The notes below the pieces were generated by a model, which saw nothing but the letters and a program-made list of their open reading frames with translations, did no database searches and was not told the origin of the DNA. Shown here in pieces: positions 1-15,092 of a stretch of DNA of 64,000 nt; within the stretch, counting starts at the first letter, position 1, and the number at the start of each line of letters is the position of its first letter. A program made the position numbers and the translations under genes. The DNA comes from Monarcha castaneiventris obscurior. Lineage: Eukaryota > Chordata > Aves > Passeriformes > Monarchidae. The DNA is taken from contig JAMPIT010000566.1 in the NCBI GenBank assembly GCA_026261815.1, positions 26,499,001-26,563,000 of the forward strand. Direction: 5' to 3'.

Positions 1-3000
1 TTCAATAGATCTAATTTGCAGTTTGAGAAGTTTGCCTTAATAGGTGAAGATGTATAAGTTCATTAAGCATTAAGCTGGCTCTGATTTTGCTTGCATTTAG
101 ATGTTTTTTCTCTTTAAAACAAAAAATGTCTGATTTCCTTCACCAAATCTTCTTTTTATTCTGGAGTGATAGGAAAGAAATTCAAAGGAGGCCTGCAAGC
201 TTGTTAAAACTATTGGCCCAACTGGTTGGTGAATGATAACACAACCTGACACATACAAGCAGACAAGTTCTGGGGAGTATGTTAGTTTTCCTGTGAGAGA
301 TTCATGGAGGTAAGAACTGAAAGGTTGACTCTGCCAAGAAAAGCTGGAAAGAAAGGGATTTCTTCCAAGTCAGGGAAGAATAGCTCAGGCTAGGAAGGCT
401 ATTGCATTGCATTGTACTAAATACAGTCCTGGCAGATGATTTGAAAAAAGCTTAAGGCCCCAATCCAGAAAAGCTCTTACATGTGTGGATACCCTCTTTG
501 CAATGGTTGACTAGACACCTACTTAAAGTTATGAGTTAATAACACAATTGTTTTTCCCAAGGACAATAATCTGAAATTTTTTCTCAGAACTAGGCTAAAC
601 ACAAAAGCCCTGAAAATTGAAGAAAGAATCTTTCCTTATTGCTGTGGCTGAACAACACACATTCTTACCTTTATTTGCGGTAGCATTTTAAAACCTTAAC
701 ATGTTTTTATATAATTGATTCTTGGTCACAGCAGAGGAGAACATTTCAATGACTATACTCATTATTAAAACTCTTTCTTATACTGTGAAAGGAGACAAAA
801 ATTTTGTAAAAAAAATACATCAATCCCCCTGACATATAATGTCAGGGACATTTTTATGGCAGTAAACAAAATCACTGGCTACCAAATGTGACACCACTTT
901 CATCAGATACAGTAGGAAAAATCAAAACAAATTTAAATGAAAACTCCAAGGATTGTTTCAACAAAAAATAAATGGAGGAAAAGCCCACAGGAGTCCACAG
1001 TGCATAAAATAACAAATATTTCAAAAGTGCTGACAGCAGGGCTGAACTGCTAAGGTGACGAATGCTCAGGAAGCTATACAACATAAACAAATGCATGTTT
1101 TAAGTGTACAAGTGAGACCATACTTTGAGAATAGCATCATGTCACTTCAGCCTCTGGCTGCCTGTGTCTAGTATTGTCTCAATCTTGGTAAACTAGGTGA
1201 TTACATTCAGTCCCAAAGACACTAAGACCTCAAAGAAAAATGCAAGTTGTCTGCATTAAAACCCTGGTCAGCAATATTTCTTGAGTGTTCTTAAGCCAAT
1301 CGGTGAGAATGCAAGCCCAATTCAGTAATTACTGGCCCCATTCAGAAGTTTTTTGCTGTGTGGTAAAGGTACTTATCTGAGAGTCTACATTAGAAATATG
1401 TCATCAGGAATCCCAGAAAAAGTGTAATTTGACTGACTGGGGTAACATGTAATACATCTCTCTTTTACACCGTGATAATATCATAGGTCAAGAAATTAAA
1501 AAAAAACCAAAACAATTAAGAAAAAGAACCCAGAAAGAACAATATTTTCTTCTTAGTCTGTTGAACAATGAACACATTTATTTATATTACTGATCCTAGG
1601 AAGCATTCCAAATTCCTAGTATCCTGTATTCATACTGAGGCAAGATACTGGCATGTCACCCACCTTTCTGCTCTGTATTCAAGTCTTTTTTATAGAAAGG
1701 AGGCCTGGACATGTGAGCTCACAGGGATTCCTGGCAGATGTCTGAACTGGAAGACCAGGAGACAGAATCATGGTTTTCACTGCAGTGAATCCCAGCAGGT
1801 AAGTCTAGACAATTAATTTATTTTTTTCAATTGCACATTGTTTTACAAAGCAGGGGGGATCTGATTACTCTAGTAGTTCTTAATTTCTGAGCCCTCAGTC
1901 TCACTGGAAACCAAACTGGGGCAGAGGAAGATGATCTCGGTTGACATAGAGTTGGTTGCATTTTCCTGAAAGGAGACATAAAATCATCAAAAAGAGACAT
2001 TCTGCCAAAATACTTACTTCTCAAATGTCTGAAAAAAATGAATGTGCTCTCAAGGCATATCACACTTACCCAGAATTTTACAACATGACAATATATGTTT
2101 ACAAATAATTAGGACACTATTTGGGGACCTAAGGCCTCCATTTCATCTTCTTGTCCCGGTTTGAGGTTTCCAGGACTGCTGTAAGTAAAATCACTGAATC
2201 ACATATATCTTCATTCCCGTGTAGATGTAGGACATTTTTTCAAAGGCTACGGTCTTCTCATACTTGCCCGTATCTTTGATTTACTTAGATATTTGTTTGA
2301 TTTTTTTTTAATGTGATGACCTCTTAATCAGCAATGTCCTAGAAGTCGATTTCCATAAAACTGCATTTGTCAAAGTCAAATAATTTAAAAACTACGTTGC
2401 TGTGCTGTCATGGATTCATCTTGATTTCCCATGTGGATGTTTGGTTTTTTGTTATTGTTGTTGTTGTTGTTGTTGTTGTTTTTTCCTTTTCTTATAATTT
2501 AGTTCTTCATTATCAAAGTTTGCCATACTTCATAAGAAGATCAAATCCCTATTCAATTTAACTTGAGGTTATTTCAGCACAGTGAAGAAGCCTAGCCTAT
2601 TCTGAAAGATGCTGAACATCTGTACATGTGGCAACTTAATTTTAGGTTCTTATTCCCCAAGATGGAGTGTGTAATCCTTACAGGATGTGGGAGCACAACT
2701 GAGAATTTAGTTTACAGCATTTTCTTGCTGGGAGTCATATTAACCAATATGATGTTCTACCCATATACACATCATTTGGGGTTAGAAGGAGCCATCTGAG
2801 ATGGAGATTTAAAACAGCGCACACACACCTCCTTTGATCCTAGAGTTATTTTCTTCCAAACATCTTAGTCTTCACCAAATGCTTCAATGAAATAGTTGGA
2901 AAGTGTTTGCAATATTGGCGGAAATTTTTTCCTTAGCTTCATTTTTGGAAACAACTGAGCCTTTTTCAGCAATACCCTTAAAGGATTACAAAGGGAAAAA

Positions 3001-6000
3001 AATACAAAAAACTGGACGCACCATAAATCCTGAATCATAAGCAAAGGACAAGCATGGAAAATTTAAATCCAGTAATTAGTTTAACCAAGTTATAAATATC
3101 TGCAAGCTGAAGCTTTTCATGTTTCCATTGAGTTAGACAGTCTTAACTTAGACATTGCTACTTGCTATGTCTATAACACAATACCCAAACCCCACCCGTC
3201 CAAAAATGAAAAGGTCTCAGTTACTGGATTCCTTAGTCGATGGTTCCTATTTAAACTCTTTCAGACTCTTCATGAAGCTAATGTAGAAATAAGAGTCAGT
3301 GTCTGAGTATTGTTCTAATCTGTCTGAGTATTGTTATAATCTAATGAACACATGAAGTAAAATAATCAGACACTGGCAAGTACAGGCAGTTTAGACAGTT
3401 CACTTTTGAACTACTGTGCAAATAAATCTTTCAAAGTTTAACTTGATTTAAACAATCCAGTGGTTTCTGTTGCTATTCTTGTCCATCTTCTATGTTCAGT
3501 TCTCTATTTCTTAAAATTCTTTCCAAAATTTTCAGTACTTGTTTTTAATGTAATGTTCTTACACAAAGACCTGCCAGCTCCTGTCCTGTGATTTGAAAAT
3601 TGATGCCAAACATAATGATTCTTTCATACATTTCCTGAACTAAAAGCTGGGACGATAGTCTTGATACTATAATAATAATAACAAAAGTAACCCTCCACCC
3701 CCTCAAAAAAATCTTGCTACCTGATATCTGAGATTCCTTAGGTTTCTCTGTCCTTTTAATTTTTCTTCAATGTAGAAATCATTGCCAAGGATTGAGCTAT
3801 GTTCATGTATAAGAGCTGAACACAGGCTAAAATCTTTCCTAATTTTTATCTATCTAATCTCATCAAAGTCAATAGGCTTATATGAACATGAAACAAAGCA
3901 GTATCTGTTCACTTGCTTCTATTCTCTATCAGCCTGTGTATAACAGCAAAAGTTCTTTTGATGACTTCTGCATGTCTTGCCTGTTGTATCTTGTAATCTT
4001 GCTTATTATCTTTCTCAGCATGTCTTGCAGATTAGTACAAAAGTAGAGGGAAAGGTTAAATAGGAAGTGTTGTATAAATATCCACCACCATCCAAGCATG
4101 CTTGAGTTCAGCAGACACTGTTTCTCCCTTGCTGTGCTGGATATAGATTTTGGCAGCCTTGAAAACTTCTAAGAGAAATGTTGCAAGACTAAGAAAACAT
4201 TAAATTAAAAGCTTTATCAATACCATTTTAATATATGTATTTTTAAATATGTAGTGTGATCCCCTCTTGCTCATTTGTGTTATTACTAAGCCAAGGAAAA
4301 TAATGATGGAATATTAAAACATCTATTTTCTTTATTTAGATTATAAATCTCATTCATATTCCATTAGCATATGCTAGTTATTGCTAGCTACTGCTAGTGT
4401 CTTCTCTGGATCATGCTGGCAGAATATAAGATAAAAGACTTCGAGAGATGAGAGTTTTCCTGAGATGATCAAAGCACTGCAAAATTTGCTGTTTCACTGT
4501 AGCATCTGCAGCTGGGTCATCAATTTCCAAAGCATCTCATGCTGGCTGAGAAGAGTAAAAAAAAGCTATTCAAAGATGAGCTGGAAGATACTCCCCTGCC
4601 AGGAAAAGCAATAACTGAGCCTCTGAGTGAGGTGGAATATCTGGGTACTTCCAAAATCATAAAAAATGTTCCCTCAGTCTAAGTGTGCTATTTCAGACTT
4701 TTGGAGCATTGGCTGGTCTTCCTCAAATCTAAGATTTCATTCCACACGACAGCAGAGTACTTTATGCTCAACAGTAAAGAAAAAGCATGTGTTTTTTCTT
4801 ATCAGACCAAATAAATTTGGACACACTCAATTTGTTCCATGTACCTCTACAATTTATTTTCCTCCTCTATTTACAGAGAAACAGCAGTGTACTTAAACAA
4901 AAATTTATATGTGCGTATCCAGATATACATGTATATACAAACAGAACATATGTATGGAAACATAAAATATACGCATGAACAAAGACACACATATCTAGCT
5001 AAAGAAAGAGGGAAAGACATGTAAACGCATGTACACATATAAGGATCTGCACCTTTGGAGAGAATGGATAAATGTCCAAGATGTTAAACTTAATTTATAA
5101 GTAACTTGATACAGTGGCATAATCTTGGGGTTTCTATCTGGGCGTTTGGTCTAAGTGAGGATTGAAAGTAAATTATGATACAGACAGCCACAATGAATAG
5201 CATGTCCCAGGATTACTTTGAGAGTAAGTCACTATGACCCAGGATATTAGAAACTGGCCGTAAGTAACAGCATCTCAACTTCCATTTTTTTTCCATGGAC
5301 ACTTAAACTCACAGAACAGCTGCAACAGGGGGATGGCACAAGCCAGTTGGACATTGTTGAATGGGAAGCAGACTTTAGCCATTTTGTTTCCCCATATCTG
5401 GGACCCAAATTTCACATTTCAGCCTGTAATTATTAATACCTTGCTACATATATGTGTTTATCAACTACAGTCATATTTTACAGACAGGTTGTAGCAAGGG
5501 TGGGAAAAGCTAGGATGGTGTGTGTATGACTCAGTATAAGAAATTATCTGAGCTACATTTTGCTCTCAGGAGTGGTCTGACATCTCTAATTACTGCAAGT
5601 TTTTGTTTTCCTCCATTTGGTGGAACCCCCTACAATGTCAGGAAGCACAATTCTAGTCTTCAGTAATTGAATTTGGCTGATCAGCTACATCAGCCTGTAT
5701 GAAGAAATCTCTAATGAGGAACAGCTCAAGACAGTCTGCAGAGTAAGCCTCCCATGATCAAGAAGTTTTGTTTCCTGTATTTTCAAATGTTATGTATTCA
5801 TGTATTACCACGTTTTATGTGAAGTTAATCAGAGAGAAAAAAACCACAACTTTTCTGATTCCCTTAACTTACAAATATTAAGCCTGTCACCATTTGCTGT
5901 GTGTGATTATGTAAAACCAGCCTGTTTCTTATTTATTTTACTTTTTATGAGCTCGGAATCTCCCTCAGATTCACTGACATGTTGAATGAATCACCAGAAC

Positions 6001-9000
6001 TTTTTTTTATTTTAATAATAGGTCTTTTTTAAAAGTTGAACTGGGTAAGCCAAATACTCTTAAACACTGTCCAGCAGTTTAAGAATAGAACTGAAGGCTG
6101 TAAGAAGAAACTGTAACAGGATATATTTTGTTTTAAAGGCTTGGCACAACATATCCCAAATACATTCCAAAATTAAGTCTGAAATACCAAAAAAAGTCAC
6201 AATAAAGAAAACTCAAAACTCAGTGCCTCAAACCTTTTCTTGCAGAGAACTTTGGTGCTGTGGGGGTCATATATCCAGAGGCTCACCTCATGTCTCCTCT
6301 ACTTTTAACCCTTTACATGTCTTTGTCTTGACACAGCAAGAAACGATTTATATGAGTCAAAACACGATGATTAATGGAACAGCATGACATATAGCATAAG
6401 TTCATGGGGCCAAGCAGACCTTTGTTGTAAGTGTGTGTCTTACAGTGCTTCCCAGGGTACGCAAAATGTTCATTAATGAGGGAGAAAGGAATGAGCCACT
6501 TGCTTTTCTCATTATTGTTGGCTTCATGGCCGTTATTAAGCATAATTGTCTGTCAGCGTGCTGAGGTGACCTGGGTATAGATTAATGTTTCTTTTGTTGT
6601 GCAAGGTTATGAGAAAGTTGAGGATATGGTCTGTTTGAGGGCAAGTCTTCAAGTTGTCCAGCACACAGAGAAAATTCTGTGCAAATACTTCTGGCCTTAG
6701 AAAGCAGCTAAAAATTCAGTTGAAAGAGTTCCTCCTCTACAGACCAGAGAATGCATCATTAAGTCAGTTTTTGAAAAACAATAACAATTTTTGTATAAGA
6801 GATTTTGTCTGAGTTTTCTCTTTCTTGTCAACACTGCCTTTTATAAAGAAAACACTTCTCCCCTAGAATGATTACTGGAATACACAGCTATCATGCAATC
6901 GAGAGGAATGAATACACTGTGCATTGCACCAGAAGGTACTGGTTCATTATGATTGCAGTAAGAAAGGCACTCAGCAAAGGGTATTTTAAATCAGCATTTA
7001 TTAGAGCTAGCATTATAAAGAGAGGGTGGTGTAGATAACCTTGCTTCCCTTCGGGTGCTGGAAACCCTGAGTTGCACAGTGCCAAACAGGCCTCTAATCA
7101 GGATGAGGAACACTGGGCAGAGCCCATCCCTGGTAGAGTTGCCCCAGTTTGGTCATTTGAGCTATTTTTTAAAAGTAAACAACTCTACTCATCATTTCTG
7201 CTGTCAAAGAAGATACGCACATGTGGACTCACACTGTGAGATAAAGGCAAGGCCATGCAGGCAGTGTAGTGGCTGGCACTGAGTGGGAGCTGCCTGCAGG
7301 CTTCTCTTTTATAATTGCTTTGCGATTTTACTTTGCAGTCAAGGGATGTGAGTAGCACAAGATGGGTTTGAAGGCCTTGCTGTATGTGGTCACACAGCAC
7401 AGCAAGCTCTGCATGGGCCTGCACTGCTCAGGTTAGTTGTGATGTGGGTCACTGCCTCCCCAGCTACAGTGGTCTGCTGCATCATTACATGCAGTTATGA
7501 AGGTACACTTACACATGCTTCAGGAAAACATTCACAAGGCTATACAAAATCATGCATATCTAAAAGTTTAGGTACAAGACAAACATCCTTTTATATTCTA
7601 AGAGGGTTTTTTCCCCAGTTACTCACAGGTCAAAGACAGATGAAATGTCAGAGTAAGCTTAACAGTTTACTGGTTGGAAAAGGTCATCCTGCTGGTCTTT
7701 GCTTCATTCCAGATTGCTGCATATTCATTTCCTTGCTCATGGACCTTTCACTAGTAACTTGGATGAACCAGTTCAGCTTACTAACCAGGGAGAAAATTAT
7801 ACACTCCATGTGTCTCCCACCCCACCTGATTAGTTTTTTTAGCAAATTAATAAATTGAACTGGCTGAAGAGAGAGTACACTTTAATAAAAGAGCTGGCAT
7901 AAATAGATCATGGGGAAATTTACTGCTGAAACAGGGAAAAGAGAGTGTGGTTTTGGGGTTGCGTTTTTTTTTGGCAGCATGCTAGTAGATCAGCTAGCCC
8001 CACCTTGCCTATCTGCATTGTAAGCTATCTTCTTATCCACACACACCACCACCCCCCATATTATGTTACAGATGTGAGACCTAAAGATGAAAAAAATTTT
8101 ATCAGTGTTGCAGCTTACAGTATGAAGAATGTAGTATAAGATGCCTAATACAGATTTTTTTTATAACTACATATATTTGTTTATATACACTTGCTACTAT
8201 AACAGCACAGTAATATTGTCATTAGGACCACCTAGTAACACTTTTTATTCAGATTTTAAGCAAGATATTAGCAGAATTTTTAAAAACAACTGAATGGGAT
8301 AGTAATACCTTTTCTGCACACTGTAAAAAAAAACTTTGACAGGATGTTAGTTTTCTAAACGTATACAATTAGATGTTAACGTCAATTTTTATATAAGAAA
8401 AGCCCTTTGCATCACTTATTCAAGTTCCAATTGCCATACTCTTCCTTTGCTTTTTCAAAATACTCAGATTTTTAATTTCCTTATCAGTTCCCAGGCTCAC
8501 TTTACTGAAAACGATGTTTCAGTTAAGAAACAGTTAAGAATTTCTCTGTACAGACAATTCAGAATCCAATAATTTTCCTATTGATTTCAGTGAGATGTTT
8601 GGTCTGCTAGTTTACAGGAGCAGCATGCATTTGTCATCCCTGATTACCACTTCTTTTTTCCCAGGTTAGTAAATAGCGTTTTATTAAAATGTTGCTCATT
8701 TTCCCTATTATTGTAATATTTCAGAGAAGCCCACAAAAGCACAGAGCAGCTCTTACTAGGTGAGTACAGCAGCTTAATCCATTGACCCTTTGTGGTAGAA
8801 GCAAGGAAAAAAAAAATCTAGTTTTGAGTCCGAGCCTGAATTATATTTTAACTAACACTGGGAATAAAGGTAACAGTGAAACCCATACATGTGTTGTTAA
8901 TTCAGGGGTTATGGAACATACATGTGATATCAGGTGTGCTTTGAATGATACAGAGTACCACAGGACGTACTTAGGTGTGACAGCACCACTTATTATTTTA

Positions 9001-12000
9001 GTTTTAGAATCTGACTACTCATCTCATGTCATTCTACCCCTCACTTGTAAACTCACACTGCTGGCTGCCACCTCCAGTCCCTGGCAGCTGTGAGACATCA
9101 TATATTTATGCTTCTTAACCACTCAGTGATCTGGCACATCAGACATGGACAGTTTGTGAATTCTTTGATATAATGGCCAGCTGTGCTTGATGAATGGGGT
9201 CATGGAGAAGGGAAGAAGTAGCAGTACTGCTGCCAACATGCATTTCCCTTTGTGGAGGTTCCACATTCAAAGAAGTGCTTAGTAGGTGGTACACAGCTGC
9301 AGTTCAATATTGTAACATCCACAGTCCAACATGATAGCATCTTTCCTGTTGCCTAACCCCAGGTGTCAGATGCATCACTCACCATATGTGAAGAGTAGCA
9401 GTGGGTCTTGCATATGGGAGAGAAAGAAACGAGAGGTCTACCTCCCAGGCAAAGAAAACTTTGCTTATTCAAAACAGTAAGCAGAGGCTTCCATGTACTA
9501 AAGACTCTTGAAAAATAGGAATGACCTCAATTACCACTACACAGTCTCTTTATTGCTTGTACTCTCTTTCTCTCACTATTACATCACCTATGAAACTCAA
9601 ATTTCCTTCCAAAGAAAAAGGTGGAATTGTTCACAGAATGGGTGAACATCTTGGGTGGCTCTTGAGCCAGGCTCAACCGGCTTATGGCAGGTAAGATTCT
9701 AACTCAGATAATTACAAAAGTTACTAGTATTTCTGCTAACTGTTCCATGCTGGTGTTACTGGACTGAACCAGCAAGAAAAGATTTTCAGGAAAAAACAGT
9801 AACTTTTGTTAGGCCAACAGAAATAGCTGCAAAAAGTATACACACCTTTGGGGCAAACCAACCAATTTTTAACTTAGTACATCAAGAAATTGCAACAGAT
9901 CTAACAAGCCACTATTTCTTCTGCAGGATGATAATCCTTCACAATCTACTTCATGTACTTTCCCACTGTGTGCAGTGGCTTCTGTCTTTTAATCTTTTTC
10001 AGGACACATGATTGAGAGGTGATTAGTGGAGTGTTAAATGTTCTCTGTGAGGATTTATGCTGCATTTTATCATTCAAAACCTGTGGTCAATTCGCAAATG
10101 ATAAGAGAGGAAATGGTATTAAAAGCTATGCATATGCTTGTACAGCTTTTAGGATATTTTCATGGTAGCTGGCTGCTTTGAAAGATTGCAAAATCTTTCT
10201 TGAAAACATACAGATAAATAAAACCCAAGCTGGCTAAAAGAAATACATAAAGTCCTTGCAGTACTTTGCTTCTTCTCCAGGCAACTCTGTGAATAACGTA
10301 GTGTGAGATGCCTTTGTAAACCAAACTCTTTGAATGAGAAAAAGATCCTATGACTTAGCTGCTTCTAGAAATCTCTTTACGAGATTTCCACTATAAAGAT
10401 GTGGTCACAGTGGACCTATTTGTCATGTTCCCATATCTGTTATGTACTAAATGGTTAATAACCCCATAGATAATCACAAGGATTATGTAGATAAAAATCA
10501 CAAGCCCAGACTAAAGTTAGCAAACAAATCTTTCTTTTACAACTACATCTAATTATTAGGAAAATCTAGGAAAGATAGGAATGTAAAGAAACCCCAAGAT
10601 TTCTCAGTTTCTTGGACAAGGATGTTGATTACTTGTTACAGTTACCAGACTAAACTTTTTTTAACTGTCTCCAAAGATGGGAATTTCAAAATGTTCTCAA
10701 GAAAAATAATACATTGTTCAACTGTTCTTACAGTTACAATGTTTTCTTAGTATCTAGCCTAGAGCTTGCTTGGAGTAAGTTTCTCATATTAACCTCAGTG
10801 AGCCTGAAAAACAACTCATCATTGTTTCTATAAAGACTACACATTTTCTTAACTGTCGTATTTAGTAGTTGGCCTTTTTTTCTTAGGCAGACCAAGCTCA
10901 TCTTCTTTCAGCTAGAATTGTAGGTTATCTTTCCTAACTCACTTCCTTGGATTCTTTCCAATTTGTATTTGAGCCAGACTGCAAAAAGAGTATGTTCATT
11001 ATGTTCATTCACACAGCCCTCTTGAACAGATTAAAAAGAGATAAGGTTTTGTTTGGAATGTCATATTGTTAACTTGTGCAACTCCTACACTTTCTTCACT
11101 GTTTACTGTATGTGTATTCATTGTCCTTTTGAATACAATTCACACATTTGTATTTATTGATGTGTGTGGGGGGGTGGTGATTATTTTTTATTTCAAATCA
11201 TTTCACCCATCTGGAAAGATAACTCAGAATTGCAGTTTGGTCCTATGTACTTTAATATTTTTCAATTGCATAATATTCACATATTTTTGAGGTGTCTTCT
11301 CTATACCTGATAGCCATTAATGAATGTGGGAAGGCACCAGACCTAAGCTGGATTCAGCTGACATGTTCTCCTAACCAAGAAGCAGTTACTCATGACTTCT
11401 CTGTAACATTTATCTTCCGAATTTATAATAGATAAATAACACTTCTTTAAGTTTGGTCATGAGGACATCCCATATGGCCATGTAAAAAAAAATAAAAAAA
11501 ACCCCAAAACCCTGCAAAAGTAAGATATACTATACCAATTCCTTCTTTCCATGCTCTGGACCAACTACTTGTGTGAGAAGGTAATTAGACTGTTGTTATA
11601 TGATTTGTTACAGAAACATGCAGAGCAGCTGCTTTCTGTACTATTCTATAGATGCTCTTATATTGATTTTTTAGTAAAGAGTTAAACAAAGCACCTCTCT
11701 TAATACCAGTTTTGCTGATTCACATTTTCTTAACTACAGCTTTGGTGTTTTTTCCAGTCTTCTTGTACCACAATTGGACTTCATGAGCTTTTGAAGATAA
11801 TCACTAAAACATGCAAGTGAACTCAAGAGTGTTTTAGCAATTTTATCAGATCTAGACATGAATACCCTGTTAAATTCCCTGTTTATTGCTTTTCTGGTCT
11901 ATATTCCTACATCCATTTTTGTTACTAGTTCCTAACTGTGTTCTGGATATGGACTCAGTGAACCTCTTTTTGTGAAGGCCATTGCAAAAAGTATATATAC

Positions 12001-14289
12001 AACTGCAGTAATTTTCAATCTGCACAGATATCTTGTTACTCTGCTTCTCCAAAAAGGACATAAGCAAATCTTTCTTCTCAATTTACAAAACAAAAGCAAG
12101 GAATGGCATGTTTTCCTTTCCAAGGACACTATCCAGAACCTGCTTCGACTGATCAAGTGAAAACTTAGAAACCTTTTCAAACCATGAGCAAGCACTTAAT
12201 TTCCCAGCATTTCCCTGAATCAGAAAAGAACAAACTCCATTGCCTTTGAATGCATGGCTCCTCTTGGTCTGAAAAATGAATGAAGAGTTCTGAAGAAGAA
12301 AAGTGAGTGAAGTGTTGCATCATTGAAGTAATGTGAATTTTTCATTGATTTATTTAACACAACTTGCAGGTAATTACCTGCAAATAGTGGGAGAAATTAT
12401 GATTTAAATTCAGTGTCCTACAACTGCCTCCACTTGATGGATAATTCAGCACGTGGAGTGACATGTAGATTCAGGCCAAAGAATTTAAGTCCTGGAACAG
12501 ACTTAGCTTCCTGGTGAACTTCTTTATTTCTACAAAAGGAACTCAACATAGATATCCTGGACAACTGGCATATCAGCAGAGAGAGAGTATGACAGACATG
12601 ACATATGGCCAAACACTGCTTGAGTGTAAAAAGTGTTCATTTGATACTTTTTAACTTGTAGTTAAATTTATTTTGGAAGAAAATTGTATTTTATAGGTCT
12701 CTCACTGAAAATATATTTTCATAAAAGGGAAAAAGGCAAACATAATGGAAATTATAACACATGAAAAAAAATTTAAGTCCACTTTTAAGAAATTTTGCAA
12801 GCATGCAAGTTTTGACTTAAGAAAATGTCTAGAGCCAAATCTTTCATTTCTTAGCCTCCTAAACTTCCATTGGCAGCTGTGAAAATTCTGGACTGAGGAA
12901 TAAAACATGATCAGATGGTCTGTTTGATCCTAAAAGATCAAATGTTTGAATTTGGGTTTGGATTCTATTTTCTTCCCTTAACATAAAAAGAAATCTACTT
13001 AATGGAAATATATAGAAGTAATTCAGCACTCAGTATCTCTAAATTCACATAACTGTTAAGTGAAGGCTGGACAAATGATTAAAAGTTCTTGACTCCTACT
13101 ACAATGCCAAATGCTGACTTCAGACTCTTTTACAAGATGTATTATTATTAAATGTATGACCATTTTCCAAATTGGAAAACTATAATAAAATTAAAAGTAA
13201 AGATCTAAAGACATATCTGATATGTTCAAGGAAAACAGCCAGAATAGAAAGTACCTCACAGGCAACCTAGCTAAAAATCTTAAATGCCTCTTTTCCTTCT
13301 TCATTAACTACTCTTACAAGCAGCTACATCCCTGCCAGGTATTTAGGCACATGCTTCCCCATGAGCACTGATTTGGTGATTTAGGGCCCAAGGGTTTAAA
13401 CCATAAAAAAGAAACTAAGACGTAATTAAGTGCTATTTAATTAGGCAGCATATCCACAACTTTAATAAAGTTGTGTACAAACCACAGACTTCTAGCCTGC
13501 ACTGACGTTTTAAAAAATAAGTTTTATAAAATATTCTATCACGTAAGTTGTACCCCTTGTATCTTCAGCAATGCCCTTGTCATTTAATTCTATACTCTTG
13601 TTGTAATCAAATACCTTTCACTTTAAGTAGCTCAGTTCTGTTTACCATTATGATAAGTATACATTTTGCTATAACTTTCTATTTTCTAAACTGGATAAAC
13701 TTGTGGGGTGAGGAAATCTTTGCTTCCAGCTTTTGCAAAATGTAAATAGTAGCAAAACACTTTACATTACTTTCTGACATGTTTTGATCAACAGAGAAAA
13801 CAAAAATAAAGCTTTTATTCTAACCATATTCTAAAACATGAGCGTAAATTTTATGAACAAGCAGAACTTTAAGAATTCAGGAATATCTAAGAATCCGTAT
13901 GTCTAAAGGTAAGTTAACATTTGCAAAATTCTGATTGGTATAGTTTGTTGAAACATGGGCATATTCAGCACCTTATAGCAAATATTTCTATAGCAAAAGA
14001 GGTAAATCTTCATAAAATTATGCACATTGTCTGATAATCCTTGACTGTAGAAAAAGTATTGACATTGTAAATATATCCTGAAATATACATAAGCTTCTAT
14101 TAATCACTTTTTAAAAGATAAACAATTATACTGATTTGTCTTCCCTAAAACATCTATAAATGAATCAAATAGAAATTGGTTCAAATACAAGTATGTATAA
14201 CACTACATTACTCTGGTTTTTTTTACAAACTTCCACTGTTTGGAGTTCCTAATTTTCTAAAAAAGAAAAAGAAAACCAGTGAATACATT
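1..14289. other. Intergenic 3' flank of MXRA5
   Basis: About 14 kb of AT-rich sequence with no ORF over 139 codons and none with a recognisable domain. There is a (TTG)n microsatellite at 2455-2480 and a degenerate TACATA/CACATA-rich stretch near 4905-5035. I recognise no CR1, LTR or SINE. A perfect plus-strand donor consensus (CAG then GTAAGT at 1796-1804) ends an open stretch, but no paired exon can be shown. Confidence 0.6.
2455..2480. repeat. (TTG)n microsatellite
   Basis: About nine TTG units in a row, followed by a T run. Confidence 0.85.
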
Positions 14290-15092
14290 CTTTGGAAAAT
14301 ATTTTTTTATTATAAAATGTACAGTATATTGACCTTAATATTATAAAACACTGTAATGTATCAGAGTCTTGTAAAGACCAATAATTTATAAAATGAGACC
14401 AAATTCATTGTTAATCTTTCTAGTCTCATAGTCAGATTAAAAAATATATATAAAATATAGAACGAATTAATTGACCATAGCGTCCTTAGTAGCTGGCAAA
14501 TGTATGTTCATATGTTAAGGCAGCTAATCTCTGCATGTATTTTTATTAAAAAAGATCACTCTTATTTGCTAATTTAGTCTTTGATTTTGAAGAGCTGATA
14601 GAAGCATGAACAGAAAGGTTAGTAATCATATTCTATAAGCCTAGATTATGTAAAGGTGCTGCAGGGTATAAGGAAAATTATGTTTTACTAAAGTACTTCT
14701 ATCACTGCAGCTCACTTATTAACAGTTAATACTTCTTTGGTACTGTCTTGGGGTGACTTTTAAGGTGCTTGTTAGAACAAGAAATAGCTTTGGACTATTG
14801 ACAAGAATAGAGTACTTTAGGTCTCAGATGCTATTGGATAGCATGAAAAACCACCTTACGCTCTGTCTTAACAATCTGAAGACCTTTTTCAACACGTTGG
14901 TCTTCTCAGTTCCAGTATGTCTAATGCCTCCTTCTATTGCAGGGACTTACTACCACTTTGAGTACAAAAGAAATGCAGATCACTTTCTTTTTTTCCTCTC
15001 CTTAGCCATTGTTGCAAGCAGTACTTCCCTCATTGCACTCATTTGGCAGTGACTTGAGCACCAGTATCCAGCAAAAGGCACTTGTTTTAATG
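14290..15092 (-). other. MXRA5: Probable MXRA5 3' untranslated region
   Basis: This AT-rich sequence lies directly downstream of the stop codon on the minus strand. The best end is the AATAAA at 14311-14306, which is followed by a T- and GT-rich stretch toward 14250. That gives a 3' UTR of about 0.8 kb, close to the roughly 1 kb of human MXRA5. Other AATAAA hexamers on this strand lie at 14547-14542 and near 13820-13815, so shorter or longer forms cannot be excluded. No ORF of note is present. Confidence 0.55.
14306..14311 (-). terminator. Candidate poly(A) signal AATAAA for MXRA5
   Basis: The plus strand reads TTTATT, so the minus strand reads AATAAA. About 25-60 nt downstream is a region rich in T and GT, as expected of a downstream element. 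Cleavage would fall near 14290. It is chosen over the hexamer at 14547-14542, which lacks a T-rich element downstream. Confidence 0.5.

Noticed and set aside
7439..7858. 139-codon ORF in the 3' flank
   Set aside because: No domain, no splice context and no codon pattern of a coding exon. Such lengths arise by chance in this much sequence.
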